From Bagarius yarrelli (lineage: Eukaryota > Chordata > Actinopteri > Siluriformes > Sisoridae): a DNA stretch of 64,000 bases. The notes under the pieces were generated by a model, which saw only the letters and a program-made list of their open reading frames with translations, was not told the DNA's origin and made no database searches. Of the stretch, positions 1-12,492 are shown piece after piece. Numbering within the stretch: position 1 is the stretch's first letter; each line of letters begins with the position of its first letter. The translations under genes and the position numbers were made by a program. The stretch is taken from assembly GCA_005784505.1 (NCBI GenBank), contig VCAZ01000038.1:1406898-1470897 (forward strand). Reading direction: 5' to 3'.

Positions 1-1029
1 TCTGCTACTCGATTTGTACCAGACAAACCTGCCGACTGAAAGCACATAAATGAAAGTTGTAAAACACATGAAATATGTTTGCTGAACCAAGTTGCACTGC
101 GGGGGATTCCAGGGAGTGATGGGTCTGATTTACAATGACAAAAGCAAGGTGTTAGTCAGAGAGGGAACTCTGGTGTGTCAGAGCTCTAAACTGTAAATGA
201 ATCATAGAATAGCGCAATGCTAAAGCTACATTCACACAAAGCCAGATCTCTCCCGATCTTTCGCTGTTACCCCAATATACAAAAATGCTTTAAACATAAA
301 AACGTCCCAAGAGACATCCGCATACACACGAAACCACTAAAAAAGGTGTGGTGTACATGCCAGACAAGTATGTGGCGCTGTAATTCTACTCCAGAGAGAC
401 ACATAAAGTTCGCACATAAAGATGTTGTCTGTAGTCATGTAGCAGCTTTAGTAAAGCTAATAAGCTGAGTAGCTTCTGCAGCACAAACACAAGCATGTGG
501 TCCGCCATTGTTGTTCTTGTCACTGTTACATGACGGAGTGGTGTCTGACTAGTGTCAAAACATGGGCTGATGACATCATCATTTTACAAAAATATACGGA
601 TTGACTGTACAAGCTTAATAAATTTATCCACTCTGGCATATTTTTTCAAGAAAATAGCAATTTCACTCTTTTAAATCACTGAATTAGTCTAGACAAAACA
701 CTTATATGATACAAAATGATGCTAACAATGGTATGACTGGTGTAAACACTGCCACTAACATAGACGCTATTGAAAATATGTGCACACAAACCAGACAACA
801 GGAAGCGTAAGCTACAGGTAGTACTATATAAGCTAAAGTTTTTGAACAAACCTATGTATTCTTTAGTTTATCTAAAAAGTGTGAAAATAAAATAAATATA
901 TTTTATGTTATTTTATACTAAAATTCAGTGATAATTATGATAACACAGTGTAGGTCAAAACTTTAAAGAAAGGGCAAATAATATGGACTAATGATACCCT
1001 TGGGAGTAGTAATTTGTGCTCCATCTAAA
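1..1029. other. AT-rich sequence, no gene or repeat recognised
   Basis: There is no splice-bounded ORF and no repeat family I know. An open frame of 83 codons at 217-468 lacks domain resemblance and splice context. Confidence 0.4.
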
Positions 1030-1262
1030 TGATGTTAAACGTTAAGTTTCACAAAGAGTCAAGTCCTCTTTATTTATTACACGGTTTTGAACAAGAGAGA
1101 TGGTGTCAAAGCAGCTTTACAGAATCAATACAGTAAACACACTAAAACACTCGGTTCAGTTTAAGATTAAGACTAAGGGTCCCCAACTAAACAAGTCACA
1201 GGTGACCCAGGCAAGAAACCAAAACTACATCACTGACAGAATGGTGATAATAACCTTGATGT
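1030..1262 (+). repeat. Family D dispersed fish repeat, truncated
   Basis: It shares 'caaagcagctttacagaatc', 'gtccccaacta.acaagtca' and 'aaaac.acatc..tgacagaatgg' with copies at 8213, 21140 and 46832. It breaks off into the following TA tract. Confidence 0.65.
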
Positions 1263-1484
<222 letters not shown>

Positions 1485-1689
1485 TAACTGGGTTGTTGAT
1501 TCAGGATCACATCCTACGGGTAAAATCCCGTCCACTGTTGCCCAAAGGATTATATCACCTTGTTAAAGTAGAATGGAAATTTACTATAGCAGGGATCAGG
1601 ATTCTTTGCTTTTATATACATTAGAGTGTTTACAATATAAAGGCAAAGCTGTCACCAGGGCTCGACAAATATAACATAGTATCAGGAAA

Positions 1690-1815
1690 GGGAAGTGGTG
1701 GCTCGCGGTTAGGTATTGGACTGTGAGTTCGATTCCCAGCTCCACCAAGCCACCACTGTTGCGCCCCTGAGCAAGGCTCCTAACCCTCAACTGCTCAGTT
1801 GTATAAATGAGATGC
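1690..1815 (+). mobile_element. SINE family A (tRNA-derived, V-SINE/Mermaid-like)
   Basis: It reads 'agtggtggctcg.ggtta', a box-B-like 'gagttcgattcc', then 'gccaccactg', 'cccctgagcaagg' and 'ctcagttgtataaa'. It runs directly into a family D copy. Confidence 0.8.
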
Positions 1816-2045
1816 TGTATATTCAATTCAGTTCAATTCTGTATAGCGCTTTTTACAATGGTCATTGTCATAAAGCAGCGGTACACAATCAAAGAGATTG
1901 TAAAATGAAAATGAATCAGATATCAGATGAGCAAGCCGAGGGCGACGGTGGCGAAGAAAAACTCCCTGAGTCGAAATAGAAAGAAACCTTGAGAGGAACC
2001 AGACTCAACAGAGAACCCTTCCTCATTTGGGTGAAAAACAGGTAG
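1816..2045 (+). repeat. Family D dispersed fish repeat
   Basis: Characteristic pieces are 'ttctgtatagcgcttttta', 'cattgtcataaagcagc', 'aaaaactccctgag' and 'aaccttgagaggaaccag'. Similar sequence lies inverted at 15300. Confidence 0.7.
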
Positions 2046-3288
2046 CAGGAATTATGAAGTTATGTAGAAACGTCTTTATGGCAGAGTGGAAATGTCCTCA
2101 GTCACCCTAGTGATGTGATCATCAACTGGAGGGGTCTGGATCACTGGCAGTTCAGCTGTGGCAAACTTAGCTCGACAGTGAGAGGGAGAAAGAGAGACTG
2201 AGAGAGAAATTATGCAAATGATGTGAAAGATGGGCAAAAGGAAAGATTTGTTTACTAATAGCAAAACCTTGTAAGCCAAGGTTAAACGAGGACATTTTGA
2301 AATGGTCTTGGACTAACAACAAGCTTTAGAGACGCCAGATTTCTTGCAATGGAGCAAATCAAGCCTTAATGTGCAACAGGGTTTACTGTAAGGAGGCAAT
2401 ATATAAAAAAAAAAAACTGTGAAAAAAGCTGTGACCAACAAAGCTACTTTTACTGCTACAGATGACGTTTGATGTGTTTGATGTTAGTCAACAGTCTGGC
2501 ATCATTCTTATTATGTCATCAGCTGGCTGTTAGAACTGCTCCAGCTGGATTGTTGCCCAGAGGCTTGTGTATATCTTCTGGACTGGAGATCAGTGGCTAA
2601 CGTTTCTAATCTTCTATCTATTTACTCATAAAGAAGAGCAAAGTCTTGTTGACTTGGAGAGCCAAATAGTCGCATACCCACTCAAGTCTACCGAGACACT
2701 TAAAATATTTCTACGCCGCAATATTTAGACATGATCAAGCATCCGAAGCATGATTTACAAAATGGATTGGATGAGCTAGGAGTAAGGGATTAATTTATAC
2801 AGTTCATATAAGTTTCTGTGCTTTGCAACGAGGGCAGAGGTCATCAATTAATGGACAACGATCAAACCAATAAAAGCATTTGGCAGCTTAAATTGAACGT
2901 TTAATTATGAATGAATCAGCAAAATGACGTCAAACTATATTAGTTTAGATTTTTGCAAACTCAACCCTTGATCTACCCTATAATATGTATTTGCATATAC
3001 TGTAAATGTGGCTAAATTGGCTATGCGTAGCATAGCAGACAGATTGATATTTTAGGTTGGGGTGTTTTATTCACCAGACCAGACTTTTTTTAGTTATTAG
3101 TTATGTAGTTCACTTTTCTGGATGGCGTGAGGGTTCAGTATATCTAGAAAACGTAGAAGTCACTGGCCAACTGCTTGTTTGCACAAAAACAGGCGTCTCC
3201 TGAGCGAATTCAGTTCCACATACATCTTCATCCATTAGATTGCTTTCATCATGCACTGTAGTGTCCACCTGAGCATCACTGTAAAGCA
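2046..3288. other. No recognised feature
   Basis: Single-copy-looking AT-rich sequence with a short A run at 2406. No exon-like ORF on either strand. Confidence 0.4.
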
Positions 3289-3478
3289 CAGGTGTCAAAC
3301 TCAGTTTCTGGAGGTCCACCACCCTGCAGAGTTTAGCTTTAACCCCCAATTAATTGTCTTATTATGTCTTTTGGGCTTGTTTTTTTTTTTAATCCAGGTT
3401 TTGTGGTATGGTATAAGGTTGAAACTGAATTCTGCAGTGGTTCGACCTTTTGGGAACTGAGTTTGACACCCCTGATGT
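3289..3478. mobile_element. hAT-like MITE with terminal inverted repeats
   Basis: The left end 'caggtgtcaaactcagttt' and right end 'gaactgagtttgacacccctg' are inverted copies. The interior has 'ctgcagagtttagct' facing 'aaactgaattctgcag'. This is the common fish CAGGGGTGTCAAACTC-type palindromic MITE. Confidence 0.8.
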
Positions 3479-3750
3479 AGAATATTAAATACAGCATCAA
3501 AACTTAAAAGAAAACAAAAGGAAATCTTTAGAAATTTCATTCTGATCAATGGGTGGCATCAACCCACTCTTACAATGTGTAGCTACAATAACCTTATATA
3601 AAAAACAGCAGTATATGGCCAATAAACAATCTATTTACTTTATCACCTTTTCCCCAAATTTGCTGCAATTCTGTGGTTAATCTGCACCAACCCCTTGTTT
3701 GATTAACCTAATAGGGGCAGAAAACTTACTATTTCAGGCACTTTACACTC

Positions 3751-4117
3751 ATCATTTATTCAACTTCTATACCCGCTTATTCGGGGGGTCACAGGAATCT
3801 GCTGGAGTCTATCCCAGCCGTCTCTGAAAGGGCGAAAGGCAGGAGGGGTACACCCTGGACAGGTCACCAGTCCATCACAGGGCCACACACACACACTTAC
3901 ATTCACTCACTATGGGCAATTTAGAATCACCAATCAATCTAACATACATGTTTTTGGACTGTGGGAGGAAACCGGAGAACCTGGAGTAAACCCACGCAAG
4001 CACAGAGAGAACATGTAAACTCCACACAGAAAAGCCCCTGCCCAGGGAATCAAACCCGGGACCTTCTTGCTGTGAGGCAACAGTGCTAACCACTAAGCCA
4101 CCGTGCTGCCCCTGACT
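3751..4117 (-). mobile_element. SINE family B, minus strand
   Basis: On the minus strand it has a tRNA-like head (ggcagcacggtggcttagtgg, box-B 'ggtttgattcc'), then 'tctgtgtggagttt', 'ccacagtccaaaaacatg', 'tgtgatggactgg' and 'ctccagcag', and a tail. A shared TCATCATTT at 3749-3757 and 4118-4126 may be the target duplication. Confidence 0.88.
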
Positions 4118-4506
4118 TCATCATTTTAATCCCAATTTCAAGAATCAACATATTCTTGAAATGATCGTTTATAGCTAATCGTCGTGAGGAAGTTTAATAT
4201 GTTACTGCTAAAACAGGAAAAAACAACAAACACAATCAGGAAGATGAGGCATGAAATGTCAAGGTACAACATCCAGTCTGAAGTGTGACCAATCATTGAA
4301 AACAATAGAGCCTGACGGATTGAGGACATCTCATCTTATTAAATCATGTTAACACATTTACAGTCAGTGTAATAAAAGACCTCTAGCTTTACGTCTGTTA
4401 TTATATTGACATATTTATGCTATACTGCAAACCTGTCCTAGCTCGAAACCAGCGCTTCATGAGTTTTACGCAGGGTTTTTTTTACAGATAAATTTAAAAC
4501 ATTAGG

Positions 4507-5158
4507 CCGCATTTACACCTCTTGTTTCCTTCGATGTGGTACAGATGGGATATGACAGACGATCTTGTAAGCAGGAAGAAATAACATGGATTCTGATATT
4601 TTCAGTTTGGTTTGGGGTTTCATTATGTTGTGGTAATAGATGGGATAGGAATCAGATTTGTGCATTAGGGTCTGTTATGAAATCTGTCAATGCGAGTCGA
4701 AAGTCACTGAATAAACGACGGTGGCGCATGACGTCAACTTAGGTGGACACCAACAGCAATTTATATCACTTAACACAATTGTTTTATTTATTGTGTTTAG
4801 ATATTTCTTAATATTGTTCACTTATAGACTGTTTTATCTGTAAAAACATTATGGTAATTATTCTTTGTGTGAAACAAGGACTCTCTTCACTTATTTCTTT
4901 CCACCTAAACAGATCATTGGTTTGCCGACCTTTAAAAATGAATCGGAAAACAAAAAAACGAAATAATCATTTCATCTTCGTGTATTGAGTCTATTAATTA
5001 TGGCACCATTTTTACTTCCTTTTCTGGTCAGTACGTCTACATTGGGTTGTTTTGTCATGTATGGTGTAAACGCAGATATCGGATACAGGTCAGTTTTAGA
5101 AGATGATATTCCAGAAATCGGAATTGGGCATTAAAACCCGCAGTGTAAATGCAGCTTT
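4507..5158 (+). mobile_element. DNA element with GCATTTACACTGC-type inverted ends (family F), copy 1
   Basis: The left end 'gccgcatttacacct' mirrors the right end 'gcagtgtaaatgcagc'. The interior matches copies at 32477 and 38157 ('gatgggatatgacagacga', 'gcgcatgacgtcaact', 'acttccttttctggtcagta'). There is no transposase ORF, so it is non-autonomous. Confidence 0.78.
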
Positions 5159-6388
5159 AGACAGTTTTGGGGTCCACTATAATATACCACCAGTTTTTTT
5201 AGGCTAATTAGGTACATGAATTATAGTTTTTTTTTAATTACTGCCTGTATAATGAGAAGATTCAGGAGATTCTGTTCAAAATATAGGATGTTACGCATGC
5301 ACGAGCGATACACGATGAACGAATCGCTCACTGTGACGCTTCGTTATTCCCTCATTGAGTCATTTTAAGGATTTGTTCAATATATGAATGATTCGTTTAT
5401 AATATCAATAAACGAATCATTTATGAACGACACAACACAATTTTTGTAGTAAGTAACAAATGTGCTTTAGAGAATTGTATTAGTGTAAAAGTAGGAAATG
5501 TAAGTAAAAACTGACCGAAATATAAAGACTCAGCTGAAGTATAGATTCTCCCAAAAGATACAGTAATTAATTACTGTAATCAAGTATTATTACTTCGTTA
5601 TATTACACCTCTGGATAAAAGACAGCCAAACAAAAAAGCTTAGCCTACAAATTTTACAACTGCAGTGAAAGCCTTTATTTTGCCGTCACTGATTTATTGT
5701 CCTAAAAATACTATTTTGGACATAATAGTGTTCTGGTTTACACACATGCCAACAAGCTATCTGTGAGTGACATTTCCTAATTCCTTTTTTTTTTTTTTTT
5801 AAATATTGTCTTTTCAGCATGCTGCCACATGCCAGGGTTTCTACACAACAATGCCTCAATGGTGGCGGGCCACAGAAAAGGAATCTCTTTTTTTTCCATT
5901 AGCGCTCGGAGATTGTTTTCTTTCACCTTTCACTGGTTCAGAGCCCAAAAAGCTGACAGGGAGTAAATGTAGCACCTTATCCGGTTTTTTTTTTTCCTTC
6001 TTGTACATTCTTTTGGACATTTTTTAGGATATAAACGAATGCCGGCGGAGCAGCACGATAAGCAAAGATCAATCATTATTAAGAACGATGACGTTTTTCT
6101 GGCTGTACTGCAAATAATGACATGCATGTGTTCTACATGGACAAAAAAACCAGATTGTGGTGGTAAGAGAATCTCTTAATTGGAGGTTTTTCTTCTGTGA
6201 TTAGTAGCTTAGTAGATCTTAGGAATGCAAGGCTAATGTAAAGATTGTCAACTTTAGCACAAGTTACTAAAAAAAGTTCATGGCGGCTGTAAAAGAGTCA
6301 AAACACGTAATATGTGTTACATTTTAGCTTGTGTTATTCAGGCTTGTGTGTAATTCTAATAGAGGCAGGAGGAAAAAAAGAAAAGCAG
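5159..6388. other. No recognised feature
   Basis: AT-rich sequence with poly-T runs at 5787-5802 and 5985. I see no exon and no family member. Confidence 0.4.
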
Positions 6389-6522
6389 GAAGTGGAATTG
6401 AAAGATTGGGCTTCGATTTCTACCACCCCCGTTGGACCCCCGAGAAAGGCTTTAAACCCCCAATTGCTCAGTTGTATAAAAGAGGATAAGGACGTCTACC
6501 AAATACAGTAAATGTAAATAGA
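6389..6522 (+). mobile_element. SINE family A, degraded
   Basis: It retains 'ttcgatttc', 'ccaccccc', 'aacccccaattgctcagttg' and the tail 'gtctaccaaatacagtaaat'; the promoter half is largely lost. Confidence 0.65.
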
Positions 6523-6912
6523 TAAAGGTCAGCTGATCTGATAAATTGCAATTTTTGCACTCATGCGGATGGCAAGGGTGCCTGTGTGCTCACTGAAGAT
6601 GCACTATACAAACAAGGCAAGCTGGGTTTGTATGTAATGTATAGGAGGATGACCTTGTTGCAGACCAGGTACAGAAAAACGCCATAAAAACGCTATTTCT
6701 CCCACTTTTCAAAGCACTTTGTGCTCTGTAGGCGTATGTCATTGGAAACAAAGAATAAGCAAATGACACGAAGAAAATTTCAGCAGTGGATTTTCACCCT
6801 TGCTGTAACTAAATTATGAGCTGCTCCTCCATTTTTGGAAAAGGTGAGGAAGATGACTGGTTGGTTCGTGTTACGTTTCACTTGCGGCGTTCTAAAAGGT
6901 TAAGATGTTTTT

Positions 6913-7115
6913 TTATTTACATTTACAGCATTTGGAAGACGCCCTTATTCAGAGCAGTTAACTTACAGTTATATCTTTTTTTTTACAAACTGAGTAATTT
7001 GGGTTTAAGGGTCTTGCTCAGTGGCCCAACAGTGGTAAATTGGTGGTGCTGGAAATTGAAGCCCCCGATCCTCCGATTAGCTGTCCAACACCTTCACCAC
7101 TGAACTACCACTTTC
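6913..7115 (-). mobile_element. SINE family A, minus strand
   Basis: The reverse-complement tail 'acatttacagcatttgga' opens it, followed by 'gggtcttgctcagtggccca', 'attggtggtgctgg' and the tRNA-like end 'accactgaactaccacttt'. Confidence 0.82.
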
Positions 7116-7162
7116 TTTTACTTTACTGAAAAAATTTAAAGGAACATGACAAAATGCTCAGG

Positions 7163-7361
7163 AAAGTGGCAGTGCAATGGTTAAAGTGTTGGGCTGTCAA
7201 GTGTTGGGCTGCCAATTGAAAGATCAGGGTTTGAGTCCTAGCACCCCCAAGCCACCACTGCTGGGCCTCTGAGCAAAGCCCTTAACCGTCAATAGCTCAG
7301 TTAAATAAATAACCTAAATGTAAGTCGCTCTGGATAAAAGCGACTGCTAAATGCTAAATGC
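7163..7361 (+). mobile_element. SINE family A with duplicated internal segment
   Basis: It is a full element ending 'gtaagtcgctctggataaaa', followed by 'gcgactgctaaatgc'. The phrase 'gtgttgggctg' occurs twice about 18 bp apart. It lies 47 bp from an opposite-strand copy, so the pair could fold back. Confidence 0.82.
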
Positions 7362-8212
7362 TCAAGATTCGGCTTATAAATGTAAAAGGAATCGTCTCAG
7401 TTTGATCAAACATCGTGTCCAGTATATTAATGGACCAACTTGCAATTTACAAGACTTAAAAAAATCTACCGATCGTTTGTTGCAGATACAACAATACACC
7501 TTTACATGTTTTGTTAAGTCCATAGCTACATCTTTGTGGATATCAGCTCGGAATATAAAAAAAAAAACAGACCACTTTTCTACCAAAAAACCCTCTGACT
7601 CTCTGAGATTTTAATTACCTTTTCCTTCGTACACTTTATTAATTTATCTAAATGCAACTAAAGTAAACACACCCTCACAAACAATCTTAAACGTCTGTTC
7701 AATCTGGACAGTATTGCCCATGTGATGTCTAAAGACAAGATACCACATACCTGAAAAATACCCATCATGTTGGTTTGATGTTACTGGAACAAATTGAAAT
7801 CGTTTCCTGTTTTCACACCAGAATTAGCTGTGATCTGGTTCATGTAACACATTGGAACATGAGCCTGTGTTTACAAATACCTGCTTGATGTCCCCTGACA
7901 CATTATCTAATTACAGACTCCTTTGAATTTTACCGCATTACCTAATGGCTGCGTACCCATCAGAGCTAATTTGCTCTACTTAATTAATTTCAAGGATGTC
8001 CTGTGCTGATTTAAGAGCCTTAAAGAGATGTATGTTTGTCTTTCGCAGTGTCCTGCTGTTGGAAACTAGACCTTGGATGATCTTTAATCTAGCTGGTACT
8101 CAAATCTTTTGTAAGTATGATGTTAATATCAAGTTCTTCACACACAAACACACACACATAATAGCACTTTTTAACCATAGAGATCAATGTATTAAGACAC
8201 CATTACAGAATT
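7362..8212. other. No gene recognised; possible conserved non-coding stretch at 7840-8000
   Basis: The part at 7840-8000 is repeat-free and of mixed composition, with homeodomain-type TTAATTAATT near 7980. No exon-like structure. Confidence 0.3.
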
Positions 8213-8522
8213 AAATTAGACAATATTAAACACACACTAAAATTATCTGTAAATTAAGAGTCCCCAACTAAGCAAGCAAACCAAAACTCCATCGGTGACA
8301 AAATGGAGAAAAAACCTTGGGAGAAACCATGTTCAGTCGGTGGGTCGTTTCTCCTCTGACCAGACAAACAAGCAGGCTATCCAAGCCGCAGTAACATTTC
8401 TGTGGTTTTGTCTGGGTGGCCATCTAAAAGACAGGGTCATCACTAGGAAACTGCTTCTGGGGCTTATTGTCTCTGATCCACCAACTGGGCTGGATACAGA
8501 CTGGATCTGGTGGCGATGGTGA
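8213..8522 (+). repeat. Family D dispersed fish repeat
   Basis: It contains 'gagtccccaactaagcaagc', 'actccatcggtgacaaaatg', 'ccttgggagaaacca', 'ctctgaccagaca' and 'ggcttattgtctctg', parallel to 21140 and 46832. The 75-codon open frame across it is not a gene. Confidence 0.75.
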
Positions 8523-8746
8523 GCTCGGAATACGAAAGAAACAGACGTATGTTAGTGTAGATGTAGATATTGTGTGTTATTGGATGTGTTCCCGGTTCCA
8601 GTTCACCTGGTGAAGTTCTGTGTTAAAGCAACCTGCGTTAAGTTTTGAACTTATTACAGATCTTTATTCATTTGCCCCATATGTTTATCTGCCATTACTT
8701 TTTCATCCATCCAGTTCGAACGGCTTGTCTAGCTATGTTTTGCTCA

Positions 8747-8993
8747 AGTGGTGGCTCAAATAGTTAAGACACTGGGTTGTTGATTAAACGACCAGGAAGT
8801 CTGGGCTTCAAGCCCCACCAACACCATGCCAACCACTGTTGGATCTTCAAGCAAGACCCTTTTAACTCTTCCCGCTCCAAGGGTGCTGTATCATTACTGA
8901 CCCTATACTCTGACCCCTGAACCTTCTAAGATGGGATATACGAAGAAACAAATTTCACTATGCTGTTGAGTGAATGTAACAAATATAGACTTT
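8747..8993 (+). mobile_element. SINE family C
   Basis: The head 'agtggtggctcaaatagtta' is followed by 'caagccccacca', 'gcaagaccctttta', 'gggtgctgtatcatta' and 'aagatgggatata'. Its tRNA-like head resembles family A but the body and tail differ. Confidence 0.8.
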
Positions 8994-8998
8994 TACAT

Positions 8999-9707
8999 TA
9001 AATCTCAATGGCTGAGTGGCTTCATCAAGGCTGAATAGATGATCAGCCTCCTATAGAGAAGAGTTTATATTAAGATTAGACGATTTGTGCAGCAGATAAA
9101 TATAGCTGATTTACCAGAATGTGTCCTGGTGCTTTAAAAGTCAAAGTGTCTAAGGATTTCCGTCTGGTGACTGTCTTAGCTTCTCTAACACATCGAAATC
9201 TTTTTTTTGTTTTTTTGTTTTTTTGCATGCCCAACCAGTCACTGTTTCTAGCTCATAGACCAGATTTGTGATTTGCAAAAACAAACACTAATTCGTTTCC
9301 CTGCAAATGCTTAGCGGCATAGATGACTCCCCACTGCGCTCTTTCCCCGTCGCTAAAACAGCTCCTTTTTCTTGCTACGCAGTAGAGTGTCACCAGCTGC
9401 ATGCTTTCAAAGACCCGCTGCAGAAAACCTTTAAGAGCGTAGTGTAGAGCGAATGCATCAGTGAGCACTGTGGGGGTTAATGTTCTGTGATCTCCCAGGC
9501 ATCACATTCTCAAATTCTCCACAGCAGAAATACTTTATTCAACCGGAGAAACGGGTTAAAATACTAAAGTCAACGGTGAAAATCACCACCTTTTCGCAGA
9601 CGTTGATATGTAGACGTCACAGAAGTGTGGGTTATGACCATACACACAGGACTTTAGGTTAAATTTGGTGGCTGTATCTTTACTGTATGTCTGTATGGCT
9701 GTATCTT
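8999..9707. other. No recognised gene or repeat
   Basis: The sequence 9250-9480 is less AT-rich and open for 71 codons on the minus strand, but shows no domain or splice evidence. A T-rich run lies near 9200-9225. Confidence 0.35.
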
Positions 9708-9878
9708 GTAAGTGGTGGCTCAGTGGTTATGTTTTGGACTGATATCAGAAAGACCGGGGTTCGATTCCCAGCACCATCAAGCCACCACTGCTGGGCCCCT
9801 GAGCAAGGCCTTTAACCCCCAATCGCTCGATTGTAAGTCGCTCTGGATGAGGGTGTCTGCCAAATGCTGTAAATGTAA
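9708..9878 (+). mobile_element. SINE family A, nearly full length
   Basis: It reads 'agtggtggctcagtggttat', then 'gatatcagaaagac', box-B-like 'ggttcgattcc', 'ctgagcaaggcc' and tail 'aagtcgctctggatgagggt'. Confidence 0.9.
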
Positions 9879-10009
9879 CAAAGAACCTTTTAACATTTAA
9901 CAAGTGATGACAGGTAACGTTTTATGTTTATTACCACCCTGATTATTAACAGTATATAAAAATGTAAATGTATTTGTAGAGTAGATTTTCTCTACAGCAC
10001 AGTAAAATA

Positions 10010-10172
10010 TCCTATCTTATAAAGTTAGGGTCAGATATGATACAGCGCCCCCTGGAGTAGGAAGGGTTAAGAGTCTTGCTCAAGGATCCAACAGTGGTGG
10101 ACTGGCAGCGTTGAGGCTTAAACTCGTCTTCCAATCAACAACAGTCAGTGCTTTAACCATTTAAGCTTCTGC
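10010..10172 (-). mobile_element. SINE family C, minus strand, 3' part lost
   Basis: It shares 'agcgccccctggag', 'gtcttgctcaaggatccaac' and 'agtgctttaaccattt' with the reverse complement of the copies at 13092 and 31934. Confidence 0.75.
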
Positions 10173-10185
10173 TACAATCATGCTA

Positions 10186-10288
10186 ACGTTTACAGCATTC
10201 GGCTAAGGGGCCCAGCAGTGGTAACTTATTGGTGCAGGGAATGGAACCCCGATCTTCAAGGTAGCTGTCCAAAACCTTAACCACTTCC
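10186..10288 (-). mobile_element. SINE family A, minus strand, internally deleted
   Basis: It has 'gtttacagcattcggc' then 'ggggcccagcagtggtaac' and 'aaaaccttaaccacttcc'; the segment between tail and body is missing. Confidence 0.75.
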
Positions 10289-10785
10289 TTAATATAACTA
10301 ATTTGCTACTATAAGTGAATTTGTCTGCTAGTGAATTCATGCATGTATTTTGATACACATTATTCAATTAATTATGATTTAAACATCTGAAATCCTGAGC
10401 ATAATTTGGACCAGCTAACAGTTTTTGCTGCTGAGAACATTATGGGAACATTATGGGGTCTCCCAGAACATATGCTTAAATTATTGGGTTAGCTAGGATT
10501 TTTTTTCTTTACAGAAATAGACAAGGAGACTTTGGAGGAGAAGGGATGTGAAAACTCGCCAAGTAGTTTGAAATTCAGGGGTTTTGCCTCATGTCAATCA
10601 GATCAGAAGGACGTCTAGATCACTAACTACGTGAGTGTTTTTTTTCATCAGATAGTTACTTGAGTAACTATTAGGATTATTACATTTAATCCTACTTGGG
10701 TAAATTGTACCCTAAGTACGTGTACTTTTGCTTGAGTACAGATCCACTCAATCCACCTCTGTATCCATGTGAAGATAAATGTTTT
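10289..10785. other. No recognised feature
   Basis: AT-rich sequence with a T run near 10500. No ORF with domain or splice support. Confidence 0.35.
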
Positions 10786-11127
10786 ATTCATTCATCTTCT
10801 TTACCCGCTTATTCCCTAATTTGGGGTCACGGGAATCTGCTGGAGTCTATCCCAGCCGTCTCTAAAAGGGCGAAGGAGGGATACACCCTGGACAGGTCGC
10901 CAGTCCATCACAGGGCCACATACACACTCACGTCTATGGCCAATTTAGAATCACCAATCAGCCTAACATACATGTTTTTGGACTGTGGGAGGAAACCGGA
11001 GTACCCGGAGTAAATCTACACATGCACGGGGAACACTCCACACAGAAAGACCCCTGGCCAGGAATCAAACCCGGGACATTCTCGCTGTGAGACAACAATG
11101 CTACTCACTAAGCCACCCTGCTGCCCA
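10786..11127 (-). mobile_element. SINE family B, minus strand
   Basis: A complete copy: 'ttcattcatcttctttaccc' tail side, 'tctatcccagccgtc', 'cagtccatcacagggcc', 'acatgtttttggactgtggg', ending at the tRNA-like 'cactaagccaccctgctgcc'. Confidence 0.9.
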
Positions 11128-12023
11128 AGGTAAAATTCGAAGAATTAAATCTAAGCTTGAATATATATATTTTATTATCCTTTTCCTTTTCCTATTTCAG
11201 GTCACATGGTCAGGATTAAGTGAGTCATACAAACACAGCATTCATGCTCTTATGAAAGAACACAGATTGTTACAGTAGATACAGCAGATCATCTTATATC
11301 TCAGGTCCCCAGACAGAAACCATGTCCAAACATTTTATGTATTTTTCTCAGACTATCTTTCTGCACAGGATGTGCTGAGCTCTGACATTCAGCTCCGGTT
11401 CCCCCCCGAGGCAGTTGATGTCTGAGGTGCTGACAGATTTTCATAGCGGCTGTGCCTTTTCTCTGATGTTCTGATAAAAAAAAGAAGAAGAAGGGAATCT
11501 TTTAGGAATCTTTTCTGCACATTAATTTCACTACATTTGCAATCTCTGTGTATGTGTTTATTGACGTGCGAAGTTGACTTTCTCAGCCCTTCGAATCGTT
11601 GGGGTCACTTTGCCAAACTTTGTGTACAAAATAATTAATATAAGGTTGCGCCGTCCAATAAAACCTTTTCATATTTTAATTTTATTTATTTATTATTTTT
11701 TTAAATATTGGAATATGGTAACTTTTTCCGTTGATTTGTTTGGTAATGATTTATACTGCTATTCGATATGACATCATTAAAGATTGAAGTACCTACAAAA
11801 ACATACATTTAGACATTTAGGCTTGATCCTGCTTAATATCGAGAATTTTTATGTTTTAAATAAATAAAAGTTTTTCGTTGAGTGCAGCTGAAAGAAAAAG
11901 AAGCTACAATAATTACTGTAAAACCTGTCTAACTGTATTTATAGGAATAATCGTAAACACAATTTTTGCTATAATATGCATTTTAGCACAATCCTAAATA
12001 AATAATAGTCAAATTAAGGAAAT
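11128..12023. other. No gene; repeat-free block at 11290-11520
   Basis: The block 11290-11520 has balanced composition and no known repeat, and might be a conserved non-coding element. The rest is AT-rich. Confidence 0.3.
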
Positions 12024-12178
12024 AAGGTGGCTCAAATGATTAGGGCACTGAGTTATTTCTTGGAAGACCAGAAAGTCCGGGGTTCAAACTCCATCACCGC
12101 CAGTCAGACACTGTTGGGTCCTTGAGCAAGACCCTTAACGCTTCCTGCTTCAGGGGCGCTGAATTATAACTGAAGATC
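12024..12178 (+). mobile_element. SINE family C, 3' truncated
   Basis: Head 'aggtggctcaaatgattagg', then 'gaccagaaagtccggggttc', 'tgttgggtccttgagcaaga' and 'ccttaacgcttcctgcttca'. Confidence 0.75.
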
Positions 12179-12309
12179 ACCGACAGAGTGGCTATCCAGC
12201 CACTGGACCGAGTGGAAACATGTCCCAGAATTTACAGACACAAAAGTGCACCAGACGTCTCATACAATACAATAATTTAAAAAGTTGTCCTATAGATCGC
12301 CTTTAATCG

Positions 12310-12489
12310 GTGGGAAGTGGTGCTTAGTGGTTAAGGTGTTGGAATAATACCGGAAAAACCAGGGTTTGAGTCCCAGCATCAGCAAGCTACCACTGTGGGC
12401 CCCTGCGCAAGGCCCTTAACCCCCAGTTATCTAAAAGAGACGGAAGTCATTTTGGATAACGGCGTCTGCCAAATGCCGTAAGTGTAAAT
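12310..12489 (+). mobile_element. SINE family A, plus strand, left arm of an inverted pair
   Basis: It runs from 'aagtggtgcttagtggtta' to 'gcgtctgccaaatgccgtaa'. The next element starts almost immediately in the opposite orientation. Confidence 0.88.
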
Positions 12490-12492
12490 AGA

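Noticed and set aside
9700..9770. Possible tRNA gene (box A and box B-like sequence)
   Set aside because: It is the tRNA-derived head of SINE family A and repeats many times in the window; a cloverleaf is not maintained.
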